NCBI RefSeq assembly: GCF_004348975.1
Contig: NZ_SMFP01000008.1
Span: 144,080 to 208,079, forward strand
DNA: 64,000 nt
Reading direction: 5' to 3'
Source: Antarcticimicrobium sediminis
Lineage (GTDB): Bacteria > Pseudomonadota > Alphaproteobacteria > Rhodobacterales > Rhodobacteraceae
The notes beneath the pieces were generated by a model, which searched no databases, was not told the origin of the DNA, and saw only the letters and a program-made list of their open reading frames with translations. The position numbers were made by a program, and so were the translations under genes. Positions within the stretch are counted from its first letter, which is position 1. Every line of letters starts with the position of its first letter. Positions 54,270-63,925 of this stretch are shown here, one piece after another.

Positions 54270-54316
54270 ATCTTCCTTTCACTCAAAATATCCCGGGGAG
54301 TCTCCGCAGGAGACGG
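54270..54316 (-). repeat. Dispersed intergenic motif, copy C
   Basis: On the minus strand: hairpin GTCTCC-TGC-GGAGAC (54314-54300), then CCCCGGGATATTTTGAG, then TGAAAGGAAG, whose purine run is the ribosome site of the following cysteine-synthase-like gene. It lies between tdh and that gene. Confidence 0.55.
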
Positions 54317-54328
54317 GGCAGCGCCCCC

Positions 54329-55372
54329 TTACCCGGTCCAGTCCAGCACCACCTTGCCGCTCTGGCCCGAGCGCATGGCCTCGAACCCGGCCTCGAACGC
54401 GTCCGCCGCAAAACGATGCGTGATGATGCGCGAGATATCCAGCCCGTCCTCCAGCATGGCGATCATCTTGTACCATGTCTCAAAGATCTCGCGCCCATAG
54501 ACGCCTTTGATCGTCAGCGCCTTGAACACGATGCGCCGCCAGTCGACCTGCGATTTGCCCGGTGGCAGCCCCAGCATGGCGATGCGACCGCCCATCACCA
54601 GTGCTTCGACCATCTGTTCCAGCGCGATCTGGTTGCCCGACATCTCCAAACCGACATCAAAACCCTGTTTCATCCCCAGATCCGAGATCACGTCGCGCAG
54701 ATCGGTCTCGGCCGTGTTCACGGCGATCACATCGGTGACCGTTTCCGCCAGCGCCAAGCGATAGGGATTCACATCCGTGATCACCACATGGCGCGCGCCC
54801 ACATGCTGGGCCACGGCGGCGGCCATGATGCCGATAGGACCGGCGCCGGTGATCAGCACATCCTCGCCCACCAGATCGAAGCTCAGCGCGGTGTGCACGG
54901 CGTTGCCGAGCGGATCGAGGATCGCGCCGATCTCGTCGGGGATTGCATCGGGCAGGGGAACGACGTTGAAGGCTGGCAGTTTCAGGTATTGCGCGAAACA
55001 GCCCTGTTCGTTCACCCCGATGCCGCGCGTTTCCGGGTCCAGATGGAACCGCCCGGAGCGGGCCTGCCGAGAATGGTGGCCGATCAGATGCCCTTCGCCG
55101 GAACAGCGCTGGCCGATCTCCAGGTCGTCCACATTGCGCCCAAGCTCGACAATCTCGCCGGCGAACTCGTGCCCGGTGATCAGCGGCACCGGCACCGTGC
55201 GCTGGGCCCAGTCGTCCCAATTCCAGATATGCACATCGGTGCCGCAGATGCCGGTCTTGTGCACCTTGATCAGCACGTCATCCGGGCCGATCTCGGGCAC
55301 GGGGGCTTTGATCATCCACAGCCCTTCGCGCGGGTGGGATTTCTCCAGCGCTTTCATGCTCCGGGGGTTCAT
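54329..55372 (-). CDS. tdh: L-threonine 3-dehydrogenase
   Basis: A 347-residue zinc-type medium-chain dehydrogenase oxidising threonine to 2-amino-3-ketobutyrate. It matches E. coli Tdh closely: [18 protein letters not shown] (catalytic Cys43), [11 protein letters not shown] (His68, Glu69), [19 protein letters not shown]-like ([20 protein letters not shown]) and [19 protein letters not shown]. The lobe that carries four structural-zinc cysteines in E. coli (C-x2-C-x2-C-x7-C) reads [22 protein letters not shown], with Gly98, Ser101, Ala104 and Asp112 in those places; no structural zinc is expected. It overlaps kbl by four bases (ATGA). Confidence 0.95.
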   Translation of the reverse strand: MNPRSMKALEKSHPREGLWMIKAPVPEIGPDDVLIKVHKTGICGTDVHIWNWDDWAQRTVPVPLITGHEFAGEIVELGRNVDDLEIGQRCSGEGHLIGHHSRQARSGRFHLDPETRGIGVNEQGCFAQYLKLPAFNVVPLPDAIPDEIGAILDPLGNAVHTALSFDLVGEDVLITGAGPIGIMAAAVAQHVGARHVVITDVNPYRLALAETVTDVIAVNTAETDLRDVISDLGMKQGFDVGLEMSGNQIALEQMVEALVMGGRIAMLGLPPGKSQVDWRRIVFKALTIKGVYGREIFETWYKMIAMLEDGLDISRIITHRFAADAFEAGFEAMRSGQSGKVVLDWTG

Positions 55373-56556
55373 CGGATCACACCGCAGGCCTTGCCCGCCG
55401 TCGCAAAGGCGCCCAGCGCGCGGTCCAGTTCCGCGCGCGTCAGGGCGGCGTTCATCTGGGTGCGGATGCGCGCCTGTCCCTCGGGCACCACCGGATAGAA
55501 AAAGCCCGAGACATAGACCCCCTCATCAAACAGCCGCGCTGCCATCTCTTGCGCCAGCTTTGCCTCGCCCAGCATCACCGGCACGATCGGGTGCTCGCCC
55601 GGCAGCAGGTCAAACCCCAGCCGGTCCAGCCCGGCGCGCCAATAGGCGGCGTTACCGTGCAGTTGGCGGCGCAGCGTGGCGCCCTGTTCGATCAGCCCGA
55701 TTGCTTCGATCCCGGCGGCGACCACGGCAGGGGGTAGCGAATTGGAAAACAGGTAGGGGCGCGAGCGTTGTCGCAGCAGGTCGATCACCGGTTGCGGCCC
55801 GGCGGTATAGCCGCCGATCGCGCCCCCCAGCGCCTTGCCCAGCGTGCCGGTCAAGATGTCCACACTGGTGCCGAAGTGATCCGGCGTGCCAGCCCCGTTC
55901 GGCCCCATGAAGCCGGTGGCGTGGCAATCATCCACCATCATCACCGCGCCGTATTGATCCGCCAGCGTGCGGATCTCGGGCAGCCGCGCCAGATAGCCGT
56001 CCATGCTGAACACCCCGTCGGTGGCGATCATGATATGGCGCGCGCCCGCAGCCCGTGCCGCTTGCAACTGCCGCTCCAGATCCGCCATGTCGGAATTGGC
56101 ATAGCGATAGCGTTTCGCCTTGCACAGCCGGACACCGTCGATGATCGAGGCATGGTTCAGCGCATCCGAGATGATCGCATCCTCTGGTCCCAGCAGCGGT
56201 TCGAACAGCCCGCCATTGGCGTCGAAACAGGCGGCGTAAAGGATCGCATCCTCCATCCCGAGGAAGGCGGCCAGCCGTTCCTCCAACGCGCGGTGGATGT
56301 CCTGCGTGCCACAGATGAACCGCACGCTGGCCATCCCGAATCCCTTGTCGTCCAGCGCCTGTTTGGCCGCCGCGATCAGGGCCGGGTGATCGGCAAGGCC
56401 AAGGTAGTTGTTGGCGCACAGGTTGATCACATGGGCGCCGCCCACATCGATTTCGCCGCCTTGGGCCGAGATTATCAACCGCTCCCGCTTGTACAGCCCG
56501 TCGCGGTCAATTTGGGCCAGGGTTGCAGAGATCTCTTCTAGGAATCGGTCTGACAT
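55369..56556 (-). CDS. kbl: 2-amino-3-ketobutyrate CoA ligase (glycine C-acetyltransferase)
   Basis: A 395-residue alpha-oxoamine synthase-type PLP enzyme splitting aminoketobutyrate with CoA into glycine and acetyl-CoA. Blocks are [74 protein letters not shown] (PLP lysine) and [17 protein letters not shown] at 56556 has GGAGAG upstream. First gene of kbl-tdh, translationally coupled to tdh. A palindrome 70 bp upstream and an XRE-cupin regulator gene above it suggest regulation. Confidence 0.96.
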   Translation of the reverse strand: MSDRFLEEISATLAQIDRDGLYKRERLIISAQGGEIDVGGAHVINLCANNYLGLADHPALIAAAKQALDDKGFGMASVRFICGTQDIHRALEERLAAFLGMEDAILYAACFDANGGLFEPLLGPEDAIISDALNHASIIDGVRLCKAKRYRYANSDMADLERQLQAARAAGARHIMIATDGVFSMDGYLARLPEIRTLADQYGAVMMVDDCHATGFMGPNGAGTPDHFGTSVDILTGTLGKALGGAIGGYTAGPQPVIDLLRQRSRPYLFSNSLPPAVVAAGIEAIGLIEQGATLRRQLHGNAAYWRAGLDRLGFDLLPGEHPIVPVMLGEAKLAQEMAARLFDEGVYVSGFFYPVVPEGQARIRTQMNAALTRAELDRALGAFATAGKACGVIR

Positions 56557-56625
56557 GGCGCTCTCCTTGCTAACCAAAAGACTGGCACAGCAATGGGAAT
56601 GCGTCAAAGAAAAAATACAATATAA

Positions 56626-56639
56626 CGGACGTATGTCCG
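56626..56639. promoter_or_regulatory. Palindrome upstream of kbl, candidate operator
   Basis: CGGAC-GTAT-GTCCG (56626-56639) is a perfect 5-bp inverted repeat with a 4-bp centre in an AT-rich region 70 bp before the kbl ATG and just after the XRE-cupin regulator gene. It shares GTCCG/CGGAC arms with the petP/ilvE palindrome but in reversed order. Confidence 0.5.
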
Positions 56640-56666
56640 ATTTACAGGATTAGGATGCCGCCTAAC

Positions 56667-57233
56667 TCAAGCATCCTTGACGATCAGAAACACCCGGGCC
56701 GGGCCACCTTCGGCCATGATGGCATGGGCCGTATCGGCGGCATATCGGGCGGTGTCACCTTCCTCCAGCACATCCTCCGCCGCGCCAGAGGTCACGCGCA
56801 CGCGCCCCTTCAACACGGTCAACGCCTCTTGCGCGCCACGCTGGTGCGGCTGGCTCACCAGTTTGCCGTCGCGATCAAATCGGATGTCATAAACCTCATG
56901 CTGCCCTGCCTCTTCCGGCGGCGACAGAATGCGGATGTGGCAGCCAGCCCCCATATTGTTGATCTGGGGCACCGCACCGGCGCGCAGCACGGTGATCTGC
57001 TCGGCGCTGCGGTCTTGGTCGAGCAGGCCGGCGAAATCCACCTGCAAGGCACGGGTCAGATTCCACAGGGTGGCGATGGTGGGGCTGGATTCGCCGCGCT
57101 CGATCTGGCTGACCATTGAACGCGATACGCCTGAAAGCCGCGCCACCGCCTCCAGCGAAAGGCCTTTGTCACGCCGGGCCTGTTTCAGGCGGGCGGGCAG
57201 GCGGGACAGGATATCGGCAGCGGTTTCCGTCAT
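56667..57233 (-). CDS. XRE-family regulator with C-terminal cupin domain
   Basis: A 188-residue regulator. The helix-turn-helix (about 11-65) reads LPARLKQARRDKGLSLEAVA, RLSGVSRSMVSQIERGESSP, TIATLWNLTRAL. The cupin domain (about 105-186) includes EVYDIRFDRDGKLVSQPHQR, GAQEALTVLKGRVRVTSG and LEEGDTARYAADTAHAI. Such proteins sense small amino-acid-like ligands and control nearby catabolic genes. It lies 110 bp upstream of kbl-tdh in the same direction and the intervening palindrome is its likely site, so it probably controls threonine breakdown. Divergent from the thiolase gene. Confidence 0.88.
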   Translation of the reverse strand: MTETAADILSRLPARLKQARRDKGLSLEAVARLSGVSRSMVSQIERGESSPTIATLWNLTRALQVDFAGLLDQDRSAEQITVLRAGAVPQINNMGAGCHIRILSPPEEAGQHEVYDIRFDRDGKLVSQPHQRGAQEALTVLKGRVRVTSGAAEDVLEEGDTARYAADTAHAIMAEGGPARVFLIVKDA

Positions 57234-57471
57234 GGTGGAATTTGTGACCGGACAGGGTGCGTCTGTCAATCCTCCTCCGGTGCTGCCGCTATGCCGCCTC
57301 TTATGCTGCCCCCTGCGTTGCCCTCGGTGCCACACCCGGTGCCGCCGTGTGCTGCCGTGTGACCACCCGGCGCATGGGCTTCATCGCGGCGTTTCGTTAC
57401 GGAACGTTTCGGCAGACAGCAGCATTCCAGGGCTGCATACTGCGCCAAATTCGAAGACTTGGGAGAGATAC

Positions 57472-58647
57472 ATGAGCGACATCGTAATTCTGGACGGTGC
57501 CCGCACCGCCATCGGCACTTTTGGCGGCGCGCTGGTCGGCACCCCGCCGATCGAGCTTGGCACCGTGGCGGCCAAGGCAGCGCTGGAACGCTCTGGCGTT
57601 GAAGGCGCACAGATCGGTCATGTGGTGTTCGGCCATGTGATCAACACCGAGCCGCGCGACATGTACTTGTCGCGGGTGGTCGCGATGCAGGCGGGCGTTC
57701 CCAGCGGCACGCCGGCGATGAACGTCAACCGCCTTTGCGGATCTGGCGCGCAAGCCATTGTCTCCGCCGTTCAATCCCTGATGCTGGGCGATGCGGAATT
57801 TGCGCTGGCCGGCGGTGCCGAATGCATGTCGCGCAGCCCCTTCATCATGCCGCAGGCGCGCTGGGGTGCGAAAATGGGCGATGTGAAATCGCTCGACATG
57901 ATGCTGGGCACGCTGAACTGCCCGTTCGGCAACGGTCATATGGGCGTCACCGCCGAGAACGTCGCCGAAGAGCATGGCATCAGCCGCGAAGCACAGGACG
58001 CCTTTGCGCTGGAAAGCCAGCTTCGCGCCGCCCGCGCCATCGAGGCCGGATATTTTGACGCCGAGATCGTGCCGGTTGAAGTCAAGGTCAAGCGCGACAT
58101 GGTCGAATTCAAGGTGGACGAGCACCTGAAACAGACCACGGCCGAGGCATTGGCGGGGCTGCGTCCGGTGTTCAAGAAGGACGGCACCGTCACCGCCGGC
58201 AATGCCAGCGGCATCAACGATGGTGGCTCGGCGGTGGTGCTGGCCACGGCTGCAGCAGCCGAACATGCCGGGCTGAAGCCCAAGGCGCGCGTGTTGGGTT
58301 ATGCCCATGCCGGTGTTCGCCCCGAGGTGATGGGCGTTGGCCCGATCCCGGCTGTGCGCAACCTGTTGGCGCGGACCGGGCTTTCGGTCAGCGACTTTGA
58401 CGTGATCGAAAGCAACGAAGCCTTCGCCGCCCAAGCGCTGGCAGTCGGCAACGAGCTTGGCTTTGACCCGGCCAAGGTGAACCCCAATGGCGGCGCCATC
58501 GCGCTGGGCCATCCGGTTGGCGCCACTGGCTCGCTGCTCACCGTCAAGGCGATGTACGAGTTGGAACGCACCGGCGGCAAACGCGCATTGATCACCATGT
58601 GCATCGGCGGCGGTCAGGGCATCGCGCTGGCAATCGAGCGGATCTGA
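57472..58647 (+). CDS. Acetyl-CoA acetyltransferase / beta-ketothiolase
   Basis: A 391-residue thiolase. The catalytic residues are Cys89 in NVNRLCGSGAQAIVSA, His347 in IALGHPVGATGS and Cys377 in ITMCIGGGQGIALAIE. The start is ATG 57472, preceded by GGGAGAG, with the family N-terminus SDIVILDGARTAIGTFGG; the frame is open much further but the upstream part is not thiolase-like. Sequence such as NGHMGVTAENVAEEHGISRE places it among biosynthetic/short-chain thiolases (PhaA/BktB-like); no phaB or phaC neighbour is seen. A long hairpin follows the stop. The divergent regulator above is probably not its own. Confidence 0.93.
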   Translation: MSDIVILDGARTAIGTFGGALVGTPPIELGTVAAKAALERSGVEGAQIGHVVFGHVINTEPRDMYLSRVVAMQAGVPSGTPAMNVNRLCGSGAQAIVSAVQSLMLGDAEFALAGGAECMSRSPFIMPQARWGAKMGDVKSLDMMLGTLNCPFGNGHMGVTAENVAEEHGISREAQDAFALESQLRAARAIEAGYFDAEIVPVEVKVKRDMVEFKVDEHLKQTTAEALAGLRPVFKKDGTVTAGNASGINDGGSAVVLATAAAAEHAGLKPKARVLGYAHAGVRPEVMGVGPIPAVRNLLARTGLSVSDFDVIESNEAFAAQALAVGNELGFDPAKVNPNGGAIALGHPVGATGSLLTVKAMYELERTGGKRALITMCIGGGQGIALAIERI

Positions 58648-58650
58648 TTG

Positions 58651-58695
58651 CTTCGGGGGGAGCGATGGGTGTTATGCCCAACGCTCCCCCCGAAG
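58651..58695 (+). terminator. Long hairpin after the thiolase gene
   Basis: CTTCGGGGGGAGCG (58651-58664) and CGCTCCCCCCGAAG (58682-58695) form a perfect 14-bp stem; inside, TGGG and CCCA can extend pairing. No T-run follows, so it may act with Rho or as an mRNA 3'-end stabiliser. Confidence 0.7.
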
Positions 58696-58777
58696 ACATT
58701 TACAGTCTGAACAGCGGCTGAAAAGAGACTGGGCGCGACGCAACATCTGCGGCGCGCCTTTTCATTGGGAAGTGGTC

Positions 58778-60313
58778 TTAGACTAGTAGAAGGACCGCAA
58801 CCGTCGCCGCCGCTGCGCCCAGCACCAGACCCAGAAATCCAGCCCCAAGGATCGCGCCGCGATTGCTTTTGGGGCGTTGATCGCCGTCATGGGTCTGGGC
58901 GATCAGCGCGGATTCGACCAGACCGGGCAGGCGGGGACCAAAGCGCGACAACACCCGCGCGGTCTTGAACAGGTCGGACAGAACCGCGCGCGGGCCGATC
59001 GACTGCTTGATGTAATCCTCGACCACCGGGCGGGCGGCCTGCCAGATATTGATCTGCGGGTCGAGCGAGCGCGAAACCCCCTCGACCACCACCATGGTGC
59101 GTTGCAGCAGGATCAGCTCGGTCCGGGTTTCCATGCCAAAGCGTTCGGTCACCTCGAACAGATAGGACAGCAGCCGCCCCATGGAGATATGGGTGGCGTC
59201 CATGCCGAAGATCGGCTCGCCCACCGCGCGCAGCGCCCGGGCAAATTCCTCGACATCGCGGTCGGCAGGGACATAGCCTGCCTCGAAATGCACCTCGGCC
59301 ACGCGTTTATAGTCGCGCTGGATGAAGCCATAAAGAATCTCGGCATAGACCCGGCGGGTATATTCGTCGATATGGCCCATGATCCCGAAGTCATAGGCGA
59401 TGATGTCACCATCGGTCGCGACCTTAAGATTGCCCTGATGCATGTCGGCGTGAAAGAAGCCGTCGCGCAGCGCATGTTTCAGGAACAGTTGCAGCACCCG
59501 CTCGGCAAGCTCGGCGCGATCAAGTCCGGCCGCGTCGATGGCGTCATTGTCGCCCAGTGGCATGCCGTCGGCCCAGTCCAGCGTCATCACGCGGCGCGCG
59601 GAATAGTTCCACAGGATCGCGGGCAGGCGAAAGCCGGCATCCTCGCCGGTATTGGCGGCGAATTCAGACGCCGCAGAGCTTTCCAGCCGCAGGTCCAGCT
59701 CGCCGCGCACGACACCGTCGAAATGGGTGATGACCTCCATCGGGCGCAACCGCCGCGCGCCCGGTGCGAACAGATCGACAATGCGGGCGGCAAAGTAAAA
59801 GGCGTCGATGTCGCGACGGAAGGCGCGCTCGATCCCCGGGCGCAGCACCTTGACCGCCACGTCTTGCCCGGTCTCGGCCAGCCGCGCCCGATGCACCTGC
59901 GCGATAGAGGCGGCGGCGATCGGTTCGGAGAATTCGGAAAAGATCTCTTCGACCGGGCGCCCCAGCTCACGCTCGACCTCGGCCTTGGCCACATCGCGAG
60001 AGAACGGCGGCAGCTTGTCCTGCAGCACGCGAAGCTGTTGCGCCAGATCGCCGCCCACCACGTCGGGACGGGTCGAGAGCACCTGGCCGAACTTGATATA
60101 GGCGGGGCCAAGTGCGGTCAGCGCGCGGGTCGCCGGTGGCATCGCGGGATCGCCCTTGTAGCCCAGCCACATGAAGGGCTTGCCCAGACCATGGGCGAGG
60201 ATGCGCAGCGCGCGCGGGGCCTCGAATGCGTCGAGCACCACGCCCATGGCGCCGGTCCGCTCCAGCGTCGCGCCGGTGCGAATCAGCCGCCAGATGTTGT
60301 GCGGCCCCCTCAC
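58778..60313 (-). CDS. ubiB: Ubiquinone biosynthesis protein UbiB (ABC1/ADCK family)
   Basis: A 511-residue atypical kinase-like ATPase supporting ubiquinone synthesis at the membrane. Family motifs are KxGQ in [33 protein letters not shown] (Ala-rich loop replacing the glycine loop), [11 protein letters not shown] (Lys), [13 protein letters not shown] and [12 protein letters not shown] (catalytic and metal Asp). The C-terminus has a hydrophobic tail [20 protein letters not shown] anchoring it to the membrane. Its start overlaps the ubiE stop (ATGA), so ubiE-ubiB are coupled. ubiG is elsewhere in the window. Confidence 0.95.
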   Translation of the reverse strand: MRGPHNIWRLIRTGATLERTGAMGVVLDAFEAPRALRILAHGLGKPFMWLGYKGDPAMPPATRALTALGPAYIKFGQVLSTRPDVVGGDLAQQLRVLQDKLPPFSRDVAKAEVERELGRPVEEIFSEFSEPIAAASIAQVHRARLAETGQDVAVKVLRPGIERAFRRDIDAFYFAARIVDLFAPGARRLRPMEVITHFDGVVRGELDLRLESSAASEFAANTGEDAGFRLPAILWNYSARRVMTLDWADGMPLGDNDAIDAAGLDRAELAERVLQLFLKHALRDGFFHADMHQGNLKVATDGDIIAYDFGIMGHIDEYTRRVYAEILYGFIQRDYKRVAEVHFEAGYVPADRDVEEFARALRAVGEPIFGMDATHISMGRLLSYLFEVTERFGMETRTELILLQRTMVVVEGVSRSLDPQINIWQAARPVVEDYIKQSIGPRAVLSDLFKTARVLSRFGPRLPGLVESALIAQTHDGDQRPKSNRGAILGAGFLGLVLGAAAATVAVLLLV

Positions 60314-61062
60314 AGTTTCCAGCCCGAATGCAGCGCCGCGATGCCCAGCGACAGGTTGCGGTATTTCGCGTTGTCAAAGCCGGCGGCACGGATCATCGCC
60401 AGGAACGTCTCCTGATCGGGGAATTTGCGGATCGATTCGACCAGATACTGATAGCTGTCGTGGTCATTGGCGATCAGTTTGCCCATCCGCGGAATCACGT
60501 TGAAGCTGTAAAGGTCGTAAAGCTTTTGCATCCCGGCGTTGGGAAGCTGGCTGAACTCCAGCACCATCAGCCGGCCACCGGGTTTCAGCACGCGATAGGC
60601 TTCGGCCAGCGCATCGGCGGGGCGGGTCACGTTGCGGATGCCAAAGCTGATCGTATAGACATCGAAGGTATTGTCGGCAAAGGGCAGCGCCATGGCGTCC
60701 CCCACCACCCAATCAAGGCTTTCGACCATCTGGTCGGCCTCGGCCCGCTTGCGCCCCTCGACCAGCATCGGTTCGGTCAGATCCAGAACGGTGGCATGGC
60801 CGTGGCCCGCGCGTTTGAGAAAGCGGAACGAGATGTCGCCGGTGCCCCCGGCCACGTCCAGCAGGGTCTGCCCCGGACGCGGTGCCAGCCAATCCATCAT
60901 CGCGTCCTTCCAGACGCGGTGGATGCCCATGCTCATCACATCGTTCATAATGTCGTATTTCGAGGCGACCGAATTGAACACGCCTTGCACGCGCCCGGCC
61001 TTTTCGTCCTCGGGTACGGTCTGAAATCCGAAATGGGTGGTCTTGTCCGTCTGGTCTGCCAT
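60310..61062 (-). CDS. ubiE: Ubiquinone/menaquinone biosynthesis C-methyltransferase UbiE
   Basis: A 250-residue SAM methyltransferase for the ring C-methylation of ubiquinone. Typical blocks are [56 protein letters not shown] (motif I), [37 protein letters not shown] and [21 protein letters not shown] at 61062 fits the family start ([15 protein letters not shown]) and the frame is open further only by chance. Divergent from mutM over 87 bp. Confidence 0.96.
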   Translation of the reverse strand: MADQTDKTTHFGFQTVPEDEKAGRVQGVFNSVASKYDIMNDVMSMGIHRVWKDAMMDWLAPRPGQTLLDVAGGTGDISFRFLKRAGHGHATVLDLTEPMLVEGRKRAEADQMVESLDWVVGDAMALPFADNTFDVYTISFGIRNVTRPADALAEAYRVLKPGGRLMVLEFSQLPNAGMQKLYDLYSFNVIPRMGKLIANDHDSYQYLVESIRKFPDQETFLAMIRAAGFDNAKYRNLSLGIAALHSGWKL

Positions 61063-61149
61063 GGGGTCTTGCCGTTCCTTGCGATCCGCCCTTGTTATAG
61101 GGCGCACACGGGCAGGCACAATGCGGCCCGGTGATTGAGGAGCGCCAAG

Positions 61150-62001
61150 ATGCCCGAATTGCCCGAGGTTGAGACAGTCCGTCGCGGGCTGGCCCCCGCG
61201 ATGGAGGGGCAGGTGATCGCCAAGGCCGAGGTCAACCGCCCCGATTTGCGCTGGCCGTTCCCGGACCGGATGGCCGAGCGGCTGACCGGGTGCCGGGTGC
61301 TGCAGCTTCGGCGGCGGGCGAAATACCTGCTTTGCGATCTCGACAGTGGGGAAACGCTGCTGATCCATCTGGGCATGTCGGGGCGGATGACGGTGTCAGG
61401 CGATCCCTTGGGCCGGTTCGTGCATGACCACCCGGCGCGCCAGAAACACGATCACGTCATCTTTCACATGGGCAACGGTGCGCGCGTTACCTTCAATGAC
61501 CCACGCCGGTTCGGGGCGATGGATCTGATGCCCACGACCGGGGCCGAGGCGCATAAGTTGCTCAGCGCCCTGGGGCCAGAGCCGCTGGGCAATGAATTCG
61601 ACGAGGCCTATCTGGTCGCCGCCTTGCGGGGAAAGAACACGCCGGTGAAATCCGCGCTCTTGGATCAGGGAATCATTGCCGGTCTGGGCAATATCTATGT
61701 CTGCGAGGCCTTGTTTCACAGCAAAATATCGCCCTTGCGCAAGGCGGGCCAGATTGCCGCGCCGCGCGTCGCAACACTGGTTCCGGCGATCCGAAACGTG
61801 CTGGAACGGGCGATTGCGGCGGGCGGGTCATCGCTCAAGGATTTCCGCCAAGCTGATGGAGAGCTTGGGTATTTTCAGCACTCCTTTGACGTCTACGGGC
61901 GCGAGGGGGACCCGTGTCGAACCCCGGGATGCACCGCGACGATCCACCGCAAGGTGCAGGCCGGGCGGTCGACCTTCTATTGCCCGACCTGCCAAAGATA
62001 G
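61150..62001 (+). CDS. mutM: Formamidopyrimidine-DNA glycosylase (Fpg/MutM)
   Basis: A 283-residue bifunctional glycosylase/AP lyase removing oxidised purines. The N-terminus after Met is [13 protein letters not shown], with Pro2 as nucleophile and Glu3 as acid; this fixes the start at 61150 against an upstream in-frame ATG at 61135. Lys in [12 protein letters not shown] and the helix-two-turn-helix [19 protein letters not shown] are present. The C-terminal zinc finger is C-x4-C-x16-C-x2-C (CRTPGC ... FYCPTCQR). Followed 66 bp later by an enoyl-CoA hydratase gene. Confidence 0.97.
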   Translation: MPELPEVETVRRGLAPAMEGQVIAKAEVNRPDLRWPFPDRMAERLTGCRVLQLRRRAKYLLCDLDSGETLLIHLGMSGRMTVSGDPLGRFVHDHPARQKHDHVIFHMGNGARVTFNDPRRFGAMDLMPTTGAEAHKLLSALGPEPLGNEFDEAYLVAALRGKNTPVKSALLDQGIIAGLGNIYVCEALFHSKISPLRKAGQIAAPRVATLVPAIRNVLERAIAAGGSSLKDFRQADGELGYFQHSFDVYGREGDPCRTPGCTATIHRKVQAGRSTFYCPTCQR

Positions 62002-62067
62002 CTTGAACCGGCGCGCGCGCATGGTAAGGAATCGCACCTGACAGCAACTAGCGAAAGCGGAATGCCC

Positions 62068-62844
62068 ATGGCCTTCGAGACGATCAACGTCGAAGTGGAC
62101 GACCACGTCGCCCTAATTAAGCTGAACCGCCCCGAGGCTTTGAACGCCCTGAACAACCAGCTCTTGGGAGAGCTGTGCACCGCGCTGGAAGAGGCGGACG
62201 CCAACGACAAGGTGCGCTGCATCGTCATTACCGGCTCGGAAAAGGCGTTTGCCGCCGGTGCCGACATCAAGGAGATGTCGGAGAAAAGCTTTGTCGACGT
62301 CTTTAGCGAAAACCTGTTCGCCGGCGCGATTGACTGCCTGGCGGGCACCCGCAAGCCGATCATCGCCGCCGTCGCGGGCTATGCACTGGGCGGCGGCTGC
62401 GAAGTGGCGATGGCCTGCGATTTCATCATCGCCGCCGAGACCGCCAAGTTCGGCCAGCCCGAAATCAATCTGGGTGTGATCGCCGGTATGGGCGGTACCC
62501 AGCGTCTGACCCGTGCGGTGGGCAAGTCCAAGGCGATGGACATGAACCTGACCGGGCGTTTCATGGATGCCGAAGAGGCCGAGCGCGCCGGTCTGGTGAG
62601 TCGCGTCGTTCCAGCCAAGAAACTGCTGGAAGAGGCGATGGGCGCGGCGCAGAAGATCGCCGAGAAATCCCGGCCTTCGACACTGGCCGCGAAAGAGGCG
62701 GTGAACCGCAGTTATGAGCTGACCCTCTCCGAAGGGCTGTTGTTCGAGCGTCGCGTGTTCCACTCGATGTTCGCCACCGAGGACCAAAAGGAAGGCATGG
62801 GTGCCTTCCTCGAAAAACGGCAGCCACAGTTCCGCGACAAATAA
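62068..62844 (+). CDS. Enoyl-CoA hydratase
   Basis: A 258-residue crotonase-fold enzyme hydrating 2-enoyl-CoA in fatty-acid breakdown. It has the oxyanion-hole motif [15 protein letters not shown], the catalytic Glu regions [19 protein letters not shown] and [20 protein letters not shown], and [23 protein letters not shown] at 62068 ([16 protein letters not shown]) is the usual family start; an ATG two codons upstream (62062) is also in frame. It lies between mutM and rpsT, the order usual near dnaA in this group. Confidence 0.95.
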   Translation: MAFETINVEVDDHVALIKLNRPEALNALNNQLLGELCTALEEADANDKVRCIVITGSEKAFAAGADIKEMSEKSFVDVFSENLFAGAIDCLAGTRKPIIAAVAGYALGGGCEVAMACDFIIAAETAKFGQPEINLGVIAGMGGTQRLTRAVGKSKAMDMNLTGRFMDAEEAERAGLVSRVVPAKKLLEEAMGAAQKIAEKSRPSTLAAKEAVNRSYELTLSEGLLFERRVFHSMFATEDQKEGMGAFLEKRQPQFRDK

Positions 62845-62910
62845 GGTCGCGCCCGGCGCCGGCCTGTGTCCTGTCGGGGCGCAGGGCGGCGCGTGTAATG
62901 CGACAACGAC

Positions 62911-62939
62911 AAAGGGCGTGCCGAAATGGCGCGCCCTTT
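62911..62939 (+). terminator. Terminator after the enoyl-CoA hydratase gene
   Basis: AAAGGGCGTGCC (62911-62922) pairs with GGCGCGCCCTTT (62928-62939), 12 bp with one T-G pair, around loop GAAAT. Confidence 0.75.
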
Positions 62940-63129
62940 GGTGCAATGGCCCCGGCGCGCATTTTCCGGTTGGCAAAGCCCGCCAACTTGGATAGTGAGC
63001 GCCGCTATACATGCGCGTGCGGCCCGCTCAGGCCAGAATCACATCCCCGGCAAGATTTGGGGGATGTCGGGGCTGGGTCCGGCTGTGCGCTTTTCGACAT
63101 AAACCGAATCCGAAAGAGGTCAGACCCAA

Positions 63130-63393
63130 ATGGCAAATTCGCCCCAAGCCAAGAAACGCGCCCGCCAGAACGAGAATCGCTTTGCCATCAACAAGGCACG
63201 CCGGTCGCGGATTCGCACCTATCTGCGCGCTGTCGAAGAGGCGATCGCCTCGGGTGACAAAGATGCCGCACAATCCGCCCTGCGCGCGGCTCAGCCCGAA
63301 TTGATGCGCGGCGTTACCAAAGGCGTGTTCCACAAGAACACCGCTGCCCGGAAAATATCCCGCCTGTCGTCCCGCGTTAAAGCGCTGGGCTGA
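63130..63393 (+). CDS. rpsT: 30S ribosomal protein S20
   Basis: An 87-residue basic protein, family-normal length, binding 16S rRNA. It begins [20 protein letters not shown] and continues [40 protein letters not shown], ending [20 protein letters not shown], all typical of S20. A GAGG site (63116-63119) precedes the ATG. It has its own terminator and is followed by the dnaA upstream region. Confidence 0.98.
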   Translation: MANSPQAKKRARQNENRFAINKARRSRIRTYLRAVEEAIASGDKDAAQSALRAAQPELMRGVTKGVFHKNTAARKISRLSSRVKALG

Positions 63394-63925
63394 AGCGAGC
63401 GACCAACAACCTAAAATTGTTTGCTGTTAAGGCGTTGCGGTTCGCAACGCCTTTTCGCGTTCTGGCAAGGGGCTGAGTCTTTCCGCAGGTGCGAGAGATT
63501 CTTTGTCAGGAAACTCCGAGTCAACATCAGAGTTTCATTGCCGCTCGGCGCCGCCTCTTGCTATCTCTACCCATGCGATTCACTCGCTTGGGGGGACAGG
63601 CGGCTTTCGGATCGGACCGATGGGATCGGGACGTTTCGGAGCATTTCCGGGGGAATGGGGAACCATTCCTGACGGACTGCTGTGTGACAGCTTTTTGCTG
63701 CGCGGCCCTGTCATGACAAAGAGTGCATAGCGGCGCTGAGGCGGTAGCCCGTCTTATGGTAAGTTGGTTCTGGTTTTTATTGCGCTGCGATGCTGCCCCG
63801 TTTGGGGTGGCGCCTGTCGGATGGGCGACAGGCGCACGATGGTCTTGTGTGTGAATCTCGCCGGGGAAACCCGGTCAATGAAAAGGAACAGGCCGTAAGG
63901 CCGCGGACACGGGACATGACGCTGG
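63394..63925. other. 532-bp gap between rpsT and dnaA
   Basis: Apart from the rpsT terminator near its start, it holds no convincing gene. I searched by eye for DnaA boxes (TTATCCACA and its complement) and found no good match; TGTGTGAAT at about 63848 is too degenerate. The last 250 bp are the likely dnaA promoter and leader. The region is not AT-rich enough to suggest an origin unwinding element. Confidence 0.6.
63431..63455 (+). terminator. Terminator of rpsT
   Basis: GGCGTTGCG (63431-63439) and CGCAACGCC (63443-63451) form a perfect 9-bp stem with loop GTT, followed by TTTT. Confidence 0.85.

Noticed and set aside
56929-57471. Upstream open extension of the thiolase gene
   Set aside because: It overlaps the divergent XRE-cupin regulator; the thiolase family N-terminus begins at 57472 with a strong ribosome site.
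63421-63730. Short plus-strand open frames between rpsT and dnaA
   Set aside because: They begin in or near the rpsT terminator, lack ribosome sites and show no family similarity.
63916-63925. ATG at 63916 as the dnaA start
   Set aside because: It is 10 bases upstream and out of frame with the clear DnaA N-terminus that starts at 63926.
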